A stretch of DNA of 64,000 nucleotides from CAMAVH01 sp964628235. GTDB taxonomy: Bacteria; Pseudomonadota; Alphaproteobacteria; SMXQ01. The stretch is taken from the NCBI GenBank assembly GCA_964628235.1, contig CAZVLU010000002.1:1-64000 (forward strand), read 5' to 3'. A program made the position numbers and the translations under genes. The notes under the pieces were generated by a model. That model did no database searches. It was given only the letters and a program-made list of their open reading frames with translations, and was not told where the DNA came from. Shown here one piece after another: positions 16,608-26,042 of this stretch; within the stretch, counting starts at the first letter, position 1; each line of letters opens with the position of its first letter.

Positions 16608-17498
16608 ATGACCCGCCATGTCGCCATCACCGGTGCAGGGGGATTCGTCGGTGGCTTCGCCGCGCGGTGGCTCGCCGCGCAAGGATTCCAGATCACTGCC
16701 CTAAGCCGCCAGTTACAGGCAGATTTGCCGCGGCCAGGGCTGGCGTGGCGCTATGCGGATTTGCGGCAGCCGAGCGCGCTGCCGACAGAATGCGATGCCA
16801 TTATCCATTGTGCCGCCGAGTTGCCGTCGCGTACGTCCGATCCGGCGGCGCTTTACGATTTGAATCGGCGCATGGCGGATGCGGTGTTCGATCACGCCGC
16901 GCGGCAGGGCGTCGGCACGGTCGTCTTCATTTCTTCTATGTCGGTCTATGGCGCGATCGATGTCGCTGAAGTCAACGAGAGCCTCGCGCCGCGCGATCCA
17001 GACCCCTATGGCCGCGCCAAGCGCGACGGCGAAGATGCGCTTGCCGCCGCGGTGGCGCGCGGCGCCATCGCTTCCGGTCTATCGATCCGCCTGCCCGGCA
17101 CGGTCGGGCAGGGCTCCCACCACAACTTCCTGTCGGATGCGCTCCGCACCATTCTGACGGGCGGCGTCGTGAAGGCGGTCAATCCGGACGGGCTGTTCAA
17201 CAATATCGTCTATGTCGAAGACCTCGCGCGTTTCTTCGCCGATTGGATTGGCACGCCGAAGCCCGGCTCGTTTGTGACCAATCTCGCCGCGCGCGACCCC
17301 TTGCCGATCCGCGACGTGTTAGCCCACATGTTCTCGGTCGCAGGCAAGCCTCTGCAATGTGAGTTTTCGCCATCGCCGCGCAAATCTTTTTTGATATCGC
17401 TGCGGCGAGCGGAAGAACTGGGCTATCGCCCAGCTACGGTGCGCGATAGCGTAGACGCGTTCGTTCGCAGCAATCTCTCAGGATTTTCCGCTCCATGA
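16608..17498 (+). CDS. NAD-dependent epimerase/dehydratase (extended SDR)
   Basis: 296 residues. The nucleotide-binding motif is ITGAGGFVGGF at the N-terminus, SSMSVYG marks the serine site, and the catalytic Tyr and Lys are in DPYGRAKRDGE. Enzymes of this fold epimerise, dehydrate or reduce nucleotide sugars. The exact reaction cannot be read from motifs. It overlaps the following methyltransferase by four bases (ATGA), as part of the 15.3-18.7 kb operon. Confidence 0.88.
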   Translation: MTRHVAITGAGGFVGGFAARWLAAQGFQITALSRQLQADLPRPGLAWRYADLRQPSALPTECDAIIHCAAELPSRTSDPAALYDLNRRMADAVFDHAARQGVGTVVFISSMSVYGAIDVAEVNESLAPRDPDPYGRAKRDGEDALAAAVARGAIASGLSIRLPGTVGQGSHHNFLSDALRTILTGGVVKAVNPDGLFNNIVYVEDLARFFADWIGTPKPGSFVTNLAARDPLPIRDVLAHMFSVAGKPLQCEFSPSPRKSFLISLRRAEELGYRPATVRDSVDAFVRSNLSGFSAP

Positions 17499-18697
17499 CG
17501 CAAGCGATCCTCGATACATGCGTCGTTTGCGGCGCCGGCGCGGCATCGGCTGAGCCGATTCTCGCCGTTGCGCGGACGCCGATGCATCCGTTCCGGCCGC
17601 CGCGCGAATCGGGCAGCGCCGCGGGCTTCGGTCGCCTGGAGATCGTGCAATGCGCAGGCTGCGGCCATATCTACAACGCGGGCTTCGATGCGAGCGGTGC
17701 TGACGACCTTTACGGCGCGTTCGTGTTGACCAATACGCCCGTCAGCGACTCGATGATCGCCAGCGTTCAGGAAACGGCCGATGTAATCCTGGGCAAGGCT
17801 GCGATGAATCCTGCCATTCTGGAGATTGGCGGCGGCGCCGGCGCGCTCTCGCTCGCTCTATCCGCGCAGGCGCGCGAGGTGCATCTTGTCGAGCCGAGCA
17901 AGGCCCTGTCAGCCGACCGCTTTGACGGTACCCGGGTCACCTACCATCGCTCGATGTATCCCAACGCGGCACTGGCTGGACGCATATTCGACGTAGTGGT
18001 CTGCCGGCAGGTGCTCGAGCATGTGCCGTCTCCGGACGGTTTTTTGCGCGCCTTGCGCGGCGCCTTGCGAGAGGGCGGCATCGCTTATATCGAAGTGCCC
18101 TGCGCCGAATATATCGTCGACAATCTTTCGATTGTCGATTTCCACTATCCACATGTCCATTACTACCGCCAAGCTGAGGTCGACACGCTGTTCCGGCGCG
18201 CCGGCTTCGAGATCGTCGAGACTGTCAGCGTCAAGGACGGCCACGACGTCGGCTTCTTCGTGCGCCCCATCGCGCCGGCGCCGGAGCTATCCTATAGCGG
18301 GCAGGTCTTGCGGGGATTCGGCGCGGATGTCGAAGCGCGCCGTTCGGCAGGGCTGCGCCGGCTGCGTACATTGGATGGCGGTATCGCGCTTTATGGCGCG
18401 AACGCTTATTCCCAGGCCTTTCTTGGCCTCTATTCGGATTTTGCGGCGGCGGCGATCTTTGACGATACGCCGCTGTATGTCGGCCATCGCGCCTATGGGC
18501 CGACGCAGGACTTGCCGATTGGCCCGCCGAGCCTCGAAAAACTCGATGGCATCGGGGCCGTGATCGTCACGGCATATCTGCATGACTTGGCGATCGCCGC
18601 AAAGCTGCGCCGCCTCGGCTATGGCGGGGCGATCTTCACCGTGCGCAGCGACCCGAGCGCAAGCCAGGGCGAACGACCGCCGAGCCTCTTCTTGTGA
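17495..18697 (+). CDS. SAM-dependent C-methyltransferase of sugar-tailoring type
   Basis: 400 residues in three parts. An N-terminal zinc-binding segment (CVVCGAGAA and CAGCGHIYNAGFD) comes first. The SAM-binding core follows (ILEIGGGAGALSLALS, VVCRQVLEHVPSPDGFL). The C-terminal domain has IALYGANAYSQAFLGLY. This architecture is that of nucleotide-sugar C-methyltransferases such as those of the TylC3/NovU group. It is last in the operon with the 2OG oxygenase, LIC12192 protein and epimerase, so a C-methyl-branched sugar is a reasonable guess. Confidence 0.86.
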   Translation: MTQAILDTCVVCGAGAASAEPILAVARTPMHPFRPPRESGSAAGFGRLEIVQCAGCGHIYNAGFDASGADDLYGAFVLTNTPVSDSMIASVQETADVILGKAAMNPAILEIGGGAGALSLALSAQAREVHLVEPSKALSADRFDGTRVTYHRSMYPNAALAGRIFDVVVCRQVLEHVPSPDGFLRALRGALREGGIAYIEVPCAEYIVDNLSIVDFHYPHVHYYRQAEVDTLFRRAGFEIVETVSVKDGHDVGFFVRPIAPAPELSYSGQVLRGFGADVEARRSAGLRRLRTLDGGIALYGANAYSQAFLGLYSDFAAAAIFDDTPLYVGHRAYGPTQDLPIGPPSLEKLDGIGAVIVTAYLHDLAIAAKLRRLGYGGAIFTVRSDPSASQGERPPSLFL

Positions 18698-18716
18698 AGC
18701 GGCTCGGCTCTGGCGC

Positions 18717-19547
18717 TTAGAGCACGCCGTTCGGGGCGTCTTTGACCGCGATATAGGTGCGGCCCCACCAACTGACGTCCATGTGACGGATGAATTTCCA
18801 CTTGCTGCGCTTCTGGAATTCCAGGAAGGCGCGTGCGACACCGCGCTTGGGGCTGCCCTTGGTGCCGACGAATAAGTCGTCCATGTAGATCACGCTGCCT
18901 TCCTGCAGGAGCGGTTCGATGAACTTAAAGACTGGAACGGCAGACTCGTAAAGGTCGCAGTCGACGGTTAGCAAAGCAATCTTGTTCTCCTTGGCCCTCA
19001 TCTTCTGCTGCAGCGCTTTGGTGAGCGACTTGTCGTAAAACCCTTTTACGGTGTTGACGCGGTCGGGATAGACGCCGTGGGCTTTGACCAGATCGTGAAA
19101 CTGCCGCTCCGACGTGGTGAGGGCGCCGGCAACCCATTTGCTGACGCTGATTTCCGTCGTCGGATCCGGGAGGCCCTCGAATGAATCGAATGCCCAAAAC
19201 TTCATGTCGGCGATGTTGTGGCGGCGCGCTTCAGTCAGCGCCATGCGGAAGGTGCGACAACGATGGCACCCGTACTCGTGATAATCGCCCTTGATCTCAT
19301 TTTCGTTCAGGAAATCGAAGACTTTCCGGAACATGTCGTACTTTTCGGCCTGACGATTGCCTTGGTTGTAACGAATTTCGTCGTTCTTGGTCCAATTTTT
19401 GAGCGTGCTGTTATCAGCCAGTTGCACCCAGGGTTCGTCATCCAAGCGCACGATCAGATCGCTCGTCGGCGCGGGCTTCGCCTTTTTCGCCCGAGCCGTG
19501 ACCGGGGACTTGCTGACGCGATTTTTCTTGGCAGTTGGGCGCTTCAT
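18717..19547 (-). CDS. TylF/MycF-family O-methyltransferase
   Basis: About 276 residues. A Lys/Arg-rich leader of about 25 residues comes first. The catalytic domain has FWAFDSFEGLPDP, typical of the macrocin O-methyltransferase family, followed by VNTVKGFYDKSL and the metal-binding stretch ALLTVDCDLYESAVPV and VIYMDDLF. The family is Mg-dependent and methylates sugar hydroxyls. The start at 19547 has AAGGAA 8 bases upstream; a longer frame to 19733 lacks one. The stop is convergent with the C-methyltransferase, 19 bases apart. Confidence 0.85.
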   Translation of the reverse strand: MKRPTAKKNRVSKSPVTARAKKAKPAPTSDLIVRLDDEPWVQLADNSTLKNWTKNDEIRYNQGNRQAEKYDMFRKVFDFLNENEIKGDYHEYGCHRCRTFRMALTEARRHNIADMKFWAFDSFEGLPDPTTEISVSKWVAGALTTSERQFHDLVKAHGVYPDRVNTVKGFYDKSLTKALQQKMRAKENKIALLTVDCDLYESAVPVFKFIEPLLQEGSVIYMDDLFVGTKGSPKRGVARAFLEFQKRSKWKFIRHMDVSWWGRTYIAVKDAPNGVL

Positions 19548-19608
19548 CGTGAATTTCCTTATAGGCTCGTTTCGTGATGATTGAATATCAGCGAGGGCGC
19601 TGGAAGGT

Positions 19609-21297
19609 CTAAGCGCTCTGCGGCGAAGTGTTTCGCGGAGGATTGCGGGTCGATAGGTCGACGCTGCCGAACTCCGTCGAGAAAAGCCCAGGTAGAAGCT
19701 CAGCGCGCTCGCGTACTTTGACGATGACGGCATCGAAATCGCTATCGACGAGTACGTCCTGTACCGCGTATCCGCTTAGGGCGAGACGGATAGCCCAGCG
19801 GCCTAGTGAACGCATCAGCTTGTAGCGCGACATCAGTCGGATCAAGTACAGGGCGACGGGGCGCGCGATACGCATAAAGAGGCGCGGCATGGTCGGGCGC
19901 AAGATGTGGACTTGCTCGGGAATGCGGTAAACCATGCCGCCAATGATGACGAAATTTCCGATCATCTGCGGCAGCGCGTAGAACTTGCCTTGGTGATAGA
20001 CGATGCGGCGGTCGAGCACGGTTTCGCCTGCAACATAGGGCTTGCGGACGACATGCGGCGCGATGGCGTCGCCAAATTGCTTGAGCGCGCCAAACAGGTC
20101 ATGGTCGCGCAGCCGCGCGCCGGCTTGGATATGAGATATATGCTCATGCGTGTCTTTTGGCCGCATAATTGTTGGGGCTCTATCCGGCGATCCTGTAAGC
20201 CCGTCGATATGCAGCAGGGCGCGCGTGGCCGTTTCGATCGGTGCGGTCAAATCCGGCAGGTCGCTGAGACCTTTAATGCTCTCGCTCTTTATGCTCTTGC
20301 GCTCTTTGTTGCTCTTCCTGCCCAATTCGTCGTTAATGTCAGGCATGGGCGCGAGGCGCGGTAGAGTGGCAAGCGCTAAAGACTGCTTGCCGGTCATCAA
20401 TCGTCCCTGCAACAGGGCGCCAAAGCCGGTCGCCAGCAGCGCGGCAGTTGAGAATGGGTAGAGTTTCCCAGCCCGTTCGAAGAGCGCGGCGAAATTAGCC
20501 AAGGCATGGTGCATCAGGACTGGAATCGGCCGCTCATACATACCCCAAGCCAGAAGGGCGAGGCTGTGGATTTGGCGCTCGTCAGGGATCTCGGCGGCGG
20601 CGAAATCGTTGAGCAGTGCGGCATAGGTCGCCTGCATTTCGAGTTCGGCGCCGCACTCGGCCTGTGCGGCCAATAGATTCCACACCAAATCGGCGATTCC
20701 GGGCCAGCGTAGGATGAGGCCCTGGTAATAGAGAACGGCTTCAGCCGGATTGAAATGGGCCACCAGGCGCCCATATTCGCGGTCATCCTCAAGCGTGGCG
20801 TCTTCGCTGCGCTGGACCTGGCGAAGGATGGCCAAGGCTTGATCGGATTGCCCGAGATGGGAAAAAATCTGGGCCAGGAACCTTTGCTGGTTTGGCGCCG
20901 GCGCCAGAGTGGCGGCACGCAGTAGCGCCGCAAGGACGAAGGGCCAGGAGTATCGGCCAGCGCTAAAGCGGTCAAAAACCCCGCTATCGCTATTTTCGGT
21001 TAAAGCGAAATCGGCTGCATGGCGCCGATACAACGCATCGACGCTCTGAAACGCCAGATTCACATTTAGACCATGGCTTGCGGCGTCAAGACAGGCCTTC
21101 AAACTGGTCGGCGAGGCCGCCAGGGTTTCGGCATAAAGCTCAAGGGCCTTTTCCGGTCTTCCAGTGTCACGGGCCTGGTTGGCGGCAGCCCAAAGGGCAG
21201 GCCATGTCGGCGCGGTTGGCAACATGGTCAGAAGAGTGCGGAATGGCAGCATGAATGTCCGAAAAGCGGGGAAACTTAGGGGGGTAAATTGCCGCAC
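19609..21297 (-). CDS. TPR-like protein of unknown function
   Basis: About 560 residues from a GTG at 21297; start uncertain, with ATGs at 21253 and 21227 also possible. The N-terminal half is helical with tetratricopeptide-like pieces (ARDTGRPEKALELYAETLAA, HLGQSDQALAILRQVQ). A charged linker, SNKERKSIKSESIKG, leads to a C-terminal domain with IVYHQGKFYALPQMIGNFVI and a basic amphipathic part (RLFMRIARPVALYLIRLMSR). I do not recognise the C-terminal domain. The carbohydrate-locus setting suggests a role in glycan assembly, without proof. Confidence 0.6.
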   Translation of the reverse strand: MRQFTPLSFPAFRTFMLPFRTLLTMLPTAPTWPALWAAANQARDTGRPEKALELYAETLAASPTSLKACLDAASHGLNVNLAFQSVDALYRRHAADFALTENSDSGVFDRFSAGRYSWPFVLAALLRAATLAPAPNQQRFLAQIFSHLGQSDQALAILRQVQRSEDATLEDDREYGRLVAHFNPAEAVLYYQGLILRWPGIADLVWNLLAAQAECGAELEMQATYAALLNDFAAAEIPDERQIHSLALLAWGMYERPIPVLMHHALANFAALFERAGKLYPFSTAALLATGFGALLQGRLMTGKQSLALATLPRLAPMPDINDELGRKSNKERKSIKSESIKGLSDLPDLTAPIETATRALLHIDGLTGSPDRAPTIMRPKDTHEHISHIQAGARLRDHDLFGALKQFGDAIAPHVVRKPYVAGETVLDRRIVYHQGKFYALPQMIGNFVIIGGMVYRIPEQVHILRPTMPRLFMRIARPVALYLIRLMSRYKLMRSLGRWAIRLALSGYAVQDVLVDSDFDAVIVKVRERAELLPGLFSTEFGSVDLSTRNPPRNTSPQSA

Positions 21298-21474
21298 GCG
21301 CCCAAACCCGCAAACGGCCCTATGAATCTAGCATTGTCAAAAGGTTGCGTCCACCAGCGGTAGGGCGGTCGATGCGTTGACAAGCCTAGATTGGCAATGA
21401 AATAACATAGGCAACGGAGGCCGCGATGCGCGCGGACAAGGCCGCTATGGCCGCCGATGGGGGTATAGTCGTCA

Positions 21475-22887
21475 GTGCGTTTTCATTTTTCGACTGTGGT
21501 TTGGGGGGGCTGGCACACTGGCATCTTCCTTGATGTCAATTTGCCGAGCCTCATGGCGCCGGGTAATCTGCCCGCCTTCTGCGCGCTGCACGACATCACA
21601 TACCGGATTTTCACCTCTAGCAAGGATGTGAGTCGGATCACGTCGTCGCCCGCCTTTCAGGCGGCCGCCAAATTGGTCAAATTCGAAATCGTCGAAGCGC
21701 CAGTCGAACGGGCGGAGGATCCGATCGCGATGCATCACGCGCTCTGGCGGCGCAGCATCCTCGAGGCGCGTGAAGCCGGCGTGATGGTTCTGTTCGTGCC
21801 GCCGGACGTCGCCTGGTCGGACGGCGCCTTCCGGCACGTCGCTGAACTTGTCGAGCAGGGCAAGCGCGCGGTTTTCATCACTTACATGCGCGTCGTCTCA
21901 GAAACCACCGTGCCGGAGCTGCGCCAGCGCTTCGTGCAGAACGACGGCACGCTGCTTCGCGCAAGCTCGTCCGAGCTGGTCGAGGTCATGCAGCGGCATA
22001 TCCACCCGTTGACGCTGACCTATCTCAACGACAGCGACAACTTCCCTGTGCATCCCGAGTTCATACTCTGGCGTGTTCCTGGGCAAGGCTATCTCATGCG
22101 CGTGTTGGTGCGGGAAATGTTCTGCTACGACCCGGCCATGTTTGACTTGAACGAGCAGGCGCTGCCGGCGCATCCGTTGCATCCGGCGCAGGTGCATTTC
22201 ATCACCGACTCGGACGACTTGTTTTCCCTGAGTTTCGCCCCGGCGCTGAAGGATATGAGTTGGTATGTCGAGCGGCAGCGTTTAAGCGCGCTGCGTCTGG
22301 GCGCATGGTGGCTGCGTTACGACAGCCCAGCCAACGATCAGGTCGCGGCGCTGCATTTCCGAGTGCATGAACGCCCGATCGACGCGCCGGCTTGGCGGAG
22401 GGCGGAAATCGAGTCGGATGCTTTGGTCGCGCGATGCCAAGGGACCCGCGAGTTGTTGCGCTTCCTAGCCGCGCTCCCGACCGAGCAGCACACCTACCTT
22501 TCGCAAGCATTGGCGGCCTTGCTGAGCACAAGCAGGATGATCCGATCCCTGTCGATCAAGGGTCCGGCGACGATCTTTGTGCCGCGCGACTCCGCTGTGC
22601 TGAAATTCTTGGCCGGCAGCGGCGGCGCGCTTCTGGAGGCGCCCGGCAAGCGCGAAATGATCGCGCTGCTGCGCGACCATATCATCGTCGGACGGATCAA
22701 GCTCGAACGTGGACGGTCTCTGACCTTGGAAACGGCCAGCGGCCGTTCGCGCCATTTGACATGGCGCGACAATACACCGCTGATGGATGGCATTCCGTTC
22801 AAGCTTTCCGGCATGTCGCTTGGACCCCATTGGGGCTATGTAGCCGAAGATATTCTGCCGCCGGCGCAAGTGGCTGGCGCGCTATGA
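21475..22887 (+). CDS. Glycan-locus protein with a C-terminal FAS1 (fasciclin)-like domain
   Basis: 470 residues from a GTG start. The N-terminal 310 residues (MRFHFSTVVWGGWHTGIFLD, VMVLFVPPDVAWSDGAFRHV) resemble glycosyltransferase-like proteins that begin with a sugar-binding beta-strand and have an acidic motif, but no family motif is certain. The last 140 residues read as a FAS1 fold: TIFVPRDSAVLKFLAG, LLRDHIIVGRIKL and LTLETASGRSRHLT match the usual TxFAPTDxAF, HVVxG and LxTLxG positions. No signal peptide is visible, which is odd because FAS1 domains are normally extracellular. Followed after 35 bases by the FkbM gene. Confidence 0.6.
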   Translation: MRFHFSTVVWGGWHTGIFLDVNLPSLMAPGNLPAFCALHDITYRIFTSSKDVSRITSSPAFQAAAKLVKFEIVEAPVERAEDPIAMHHALWRRSILEAREAGVMVLFVPPDVAWSDGAFRHVAELVEQGKRAVFITYMRVVSETTVPELRQRFVQNDGTLLRASSSELVEVMQRHIHPLTLTYLNDSDNFPVHPEFILWRVPGQGYLMRVLVREMFCYDPAMFDLNEQALPAHPLHPAQVHFITDSDDLFSLSFAPALKDMSWYVERQRLSALRLGAWWLRYDSPANDQVAALHFRVHERPIDAPAWRRAEIESDALVARCQGTRELLRFLAALPTEQHTYLSQALAALLSTSRMIRSLSIKGPATIFVPRDSAVLKFLAGSGGALLEAPGKREMIALLRDHIIVGRIKLERGRSLTLETASGRSRHLTWRDNTPLMDGIPFKLSGMSLGPHWGYVAEDILPPAQVAGAL

Positions 22888-22922
22888 TGTCCGAATTAAC
22901 CCTATGACTTTGAAGGCTGCAA

Positions 22923-24038
22923 ATGACCCCTCGATTCGATAATCCGGGTTTCGTCCGGATGCTGCGCCTCCTATTCGGACGGCGCTTTGCCTATCTTTGT
23001 TGGGCAAGCTGGCGTCGGATCACAATCGGCAAGGCCCAGCGGGAAACGGGTATCAGCCGTTATCGCAGCCGTCAGGAACTGGTGCTTGTGCCGCGTCTGA
23101 TGGCGCTGCTGCCCGAAGGTGAAACCATCCGCATCATTGATGGCGGCGCGCGCGAGATGGACCGCGATTTTCGTTGGCATGCTTTTCCCGCTGAGCGCCT
23201 CGAGTTTCACGGCTTTGAACCCGATCAAGACGAGGCTCAACGGCTTGACGGCATGGTGACGGAGCGCGGATCGCCGACGCGGCTTTATCCAGCCGGGCTA
23301 TGGGGTCATACGGGCTCGGTCGAATTCGAACACAACAACACGGGTGGCGGGTCTTCCTTCGTGCGGCAGAACCGGGCCGTCACCGACCGCTGGAAATTCG
23401 AGAATCCATCGCAGACGACGTTGGCCCGCGACATTTTCTTCCCGAAGAAATACGAGCCGATGCCGGTTGTCAGCCTGGCGGACTGGGCGGCGGAAGCCAA
23501 GGTCGATCAGGTCGATTTCATGAAGCTCAACGTTCAGGGCGGTGAACTGGAAATTTTGAAAGGCGCCGAAGGCCTGCTCGACACGACGCTCGGCGTGCTG
23601 ACCGAAGTGGCCTTCGTCGAGTCCTACCAGAATCGTCCGATGTTCTCCGACATCGACGTGTTCATGCGCAGCCGCGGCTTCTGCTTTTTCGACCTATTGG
23701 CCCATCACTATATCGGTCGCGCCGAATCGCCGATTGCGGCGCAGCATCTCGCAGTCATCGAACCGAAGTTCGGCCAGCTGGTTTCTTCTTGGGGCCAGTT
23801 GATCGAGGGGCATGCGATCTATTTCCGCGATCCGATCGGTTCGCCGCAGCCGCAAGCGCTCGACGGTAAGCAGATGATCAAGCTGGTGGCATTGGCCGAG
23901 GCGTTCGGTCAGATCGAATATGCTTTCGAGTTGATGGAATGGATGTCTAAGCAGCCGGGAATCGCCGGCACCGATACGGCCGAGAAGCTGCGTCTCATCA
24001 TCGACGAGTCAGCGAAGGCCTATTCTGCTTACGACTGA
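22923..24038 (+). CDS. FkbM-family methyltransferase
   Basis: 371 residues. The FkbM core contains the variant start IRIIDGGAREMDRDF, then the family block VDFMKLNVQGGELEILKGAE followed by LLDTTLGVLTEVAFVESYQN. FkbM-type enzymes O-methylate sugars and polyketides. An extra C-terminal region of about 90 residues (after FFDLLAHHYIGR) is helical. It lies 31 bases upstream of the frameshifted methyltransferase. The ribosome site is TGAAGGCTGC. Confidence 0.85.
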   Translation: MTPRFDNPGFVRMLRLLFGRRFAYLCWASWRRITIGKAQRETGISRYRSRQELVLVPRLMALLPEGETIRIIDGGAREMDRDFRWHAFPAERLEFHGFEPDQDEAQRLDGMVTERGSPTRLYPAGLWGHTGSVEFEHNNTGGGSSFVRQNRAVTDRWKFENPSQTTLARDIFFPKKYEPMPVVSLADWAAEAKVDQVDFMKLNVQGGELEILKGAEGLLDTTLGVLTEVAFVESYQNRPMFSDIDVFMRSRGFCFFDLLAHHYIGRAESPIAAQHLAVIEPKFGQLVSSWGQLIEGHAIYFRDPIGSPQPQALDGKQMIKLVALAEAFGQIEYAFELMEWMSKQPGIAGTDTAEKLRLIIDESAKAYSAYD

Positions 24039-24069
24039 GCGCGTCGCCAAGGCCAGCGAAGGGATCGAT

Positions 24070-25105
24070 ATGCCGGCTCCACACTTGTCCATTGCGGCAT
24101 ATGACGCGGCCGAGGCAGTGGCCCGGCTTGAGGCGTCCTATCCGGCCTTGCGCGGATTCGCTCCCGCGGCCTTTTCGCAGGTGAGCTTTCCGGCATGCGT
24201 GAGCGATGAAAGAGAGCTTCGTCGCTATGCTGACATCATGTACGAGTTTCTGCCGCAGCGGCCTTATCTGGAAGCGGTGATCTGCAGCCATGAAGAAGCT
24301 GCGCTGATCGTTAAAGTGGCCGACGATATAAAGTCCGTGACGGTCAGTTGCTTTGGCGAGTCGGTTCAGCCGATGATGGGGCTATTTCCGCCGTTCGCCT
24401 TGATCCGCGTCGTTGAGGCGCTGGCGGCCGGCGTCGGGCGATTGACTATTCTCGAAATTGGCCCTGGCTCGGGTTACTTCGGCGCTTACGCTCTGCGCCG
24501 CGGCCACCGCTATTTGGCAATGGACAATTGCCAGTCGCCAGTCGCTTTATCTGTGGCAGAACCGCTTGTTCGGTAGCATCGCAGATGGGTTGACTGAACT
24601 GGCGGGTGTCGACCGCCCCACTTTCAACGGCGACGCTCAGGCCGTCCATATCCCATGGTGGGTATTTTCACGCTTTCACGCCGGTGATGCGCCGAGTGTC
24701 GATATCGTGGTGTGCGATGCCGCCATGGGCGAAATGGATTATTTCGGCATGATGTATATCCTGCATGCCGCGCGAGACATGCTCGCTCGGTCGCAGATAG
24801 GCGCCTTTCTCTTCCAAAACCTGGGGGAAGAACGAATCAACTCGCGGGCGCGCGTGGAATCGACTCTGCGTTCGCTGGGCTTCATCGGCCATGAGGTCGG
24901 CTCTGTCTCGATCTTCGTGTTACCGCAAGGGACGGCCGCAGCGGGGAACTTGGCGCGGCAGAGTCCGAACGCCGTGCCGGCGTTTGGACCCGGCACAGCG
25001 CGCGTATCGCCCTCCCAGTTCTTGAAGATCGATCGCGAGAAGTTATTGGAAAGCTACGACTTCATGTCATTTATCGGTCTCGGCGGCGGCCCTAAGGACG
25101 CTTGA
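24070..25105 (+). pseudogene. SAM methyltransferase-like gene frameshifted by a 7-bp tandem duplication
   Basis: The first frame (24070-24576) gives MPAPHLSIAAYDAAEAVARL to LTILEIGPGSGYFGAYALRR, a SAM-binding motif I, then RYLAMDNCQS and 10 unrelated residues. The protein continues in another frame as SLYLWQNRLFGSIADGLTEL through VDIVVCDAAMGEMDYFGMMY to the stop at 25105. CCAGTCG is present twice in tandem (24531-24544). Deleting one copy restores 342 residues. The restored protein looks like a methyltransferase with DAAM at motif IV. Its end overlaps the convergent gene by 14 bases. Confidence 0.78.
24531..24544 (+). repeat. 7-bp tandem duplication CCAGTCG x2 causing the frameshift
   Basis: CCAGTCG at 24531-24537 is repeated at 24538-24544, inside the SAM-binding region of the methyltransferase gene. 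One copy gives DNCQSLYLWQ in frame. Two copies shift the frame by +1. Confidence 0.9.
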
Positions 25106-26036
25106 GAATTCGACGGATGATCGACAAAGCTCCATCGTTGTCAGGCGTCTTCGTCGGCAGCGGGGGTACGCCAGAAGCGTTTTGGATCGGCATGACGAAA
25201 TCGCGCCGCGCTGTCGGGCGCCGCATCGCCACGAACACCAAGTCGAACACGAAACAGATGGGATGGGCGGCGCTGGGATAAGCGGCGGCACGCGGTTGCC
25301 CCGGCGGCGCGCCGAGCGACGTGATCAGCCGGCGCGTATCTTCGGCCATGAGATTGGCGTGAAACAGCTCGACGGTTTTCGTCATGAAGACTTGAGTGTC
25401 CCGCATGTCCTCCAGGCGGATTGGAAAATCGTTGAAGTTGTAAAAATCCAGACCCCGCTCGTTCAGCATCTCGTTGCGGACGAAAGCATTGTCCATGTAG
25501 GTCAAATCGACGAGCTCATAGCCGTTCGCCCGGCATATCTCGATAAAAAGGTTCGGCCCGACGGTGTAAAAGCCGTGATGGCTGAAAGCGAACGCGGGGA
25601 CGGCATGCAGCGAAATGCCGCCCGGCGTGGTTACGCGATGAATCGTGCGCAGGGCCTCGCCAATATTGAAAACATGCTCTGTCGTGCCGAAGTTGGTGAC
25701 GACGTCGAATTCCGGCAGGTCAGTGATCGGCATATTGAGATCGCGCTTATAAGTCGCGCGATCATCGTCGAGGTCGATCGATTCGTAGCGTTTTGCGCCT
25801 AGGATGGACCAGAAATCCTTCTGGCTGTTCCGTTCCGGCACGTTGCCGCTGGAATAGAGCCGGTTAAGATAGCTTTCGGCATCGGCGCCAAGCAGCTCTT
25901 GTGCGAGCGGCGCCATGATCTCGCGCCCCACTTGAACGTCCTGTGGGCCAAAATCGAAAACGGATCGCGCGGTGGGCAGGCCGCCTTTGCGGGCGATGTG
26001 GCGCATCCACGCGATATGAATAGGGCCTATGGCCAA
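25092..26036 (-). CDS. SAM-dependent methyltransferase-like protein
   Basis: 314 residues from a TTG start with the strong ribosome site CAGGAG 8 bases upstream. The core has FDFGPQDVQVGREI, then DVVTNFGTTEHVFNIGEALR and TTPGGISLHAVPAFAFSHHG, the layout of class I methyltransferases of cell-surface loci. A variable loop with YTVGPNLFIEICRANGYELV follows. The substrate is unknown. A perfect 15-bp tandem repeat sits directly upstream of the start and doubles the ribosome site. Transcribed after the mutase gene, 64 bases away. Confidence 0.72.
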   Translation of the reverse strand: MAIGPIHIAWMRHIARKGGLPTARSVFDFGPQDVQVGREIMAPLAQELLGADAESYLNRLYSSGNVPERNSQKDFWSILGAKRYESIDLDDDRATYKRDLNMPITDLPEFDVVTNFGTTEHVFNIGEALRTIHRVTTPGGISLHAVPAFAFSHHGFYTVGPNLFIEICRANGYELVDLTYMDNAFVRNEMLNERGLDFYNFNDFPIRLEDMRDTQVFMTKTVELFHANLMAEDTRRLITSLGAPPGQPRAAAYPSAAHPICFVFDLVFVAMRRPTARRDFVMPIQNASGVPPLPTKTPDNDGALSIIRRILKRP

Positions 26037-26042
26037 TTTTTG

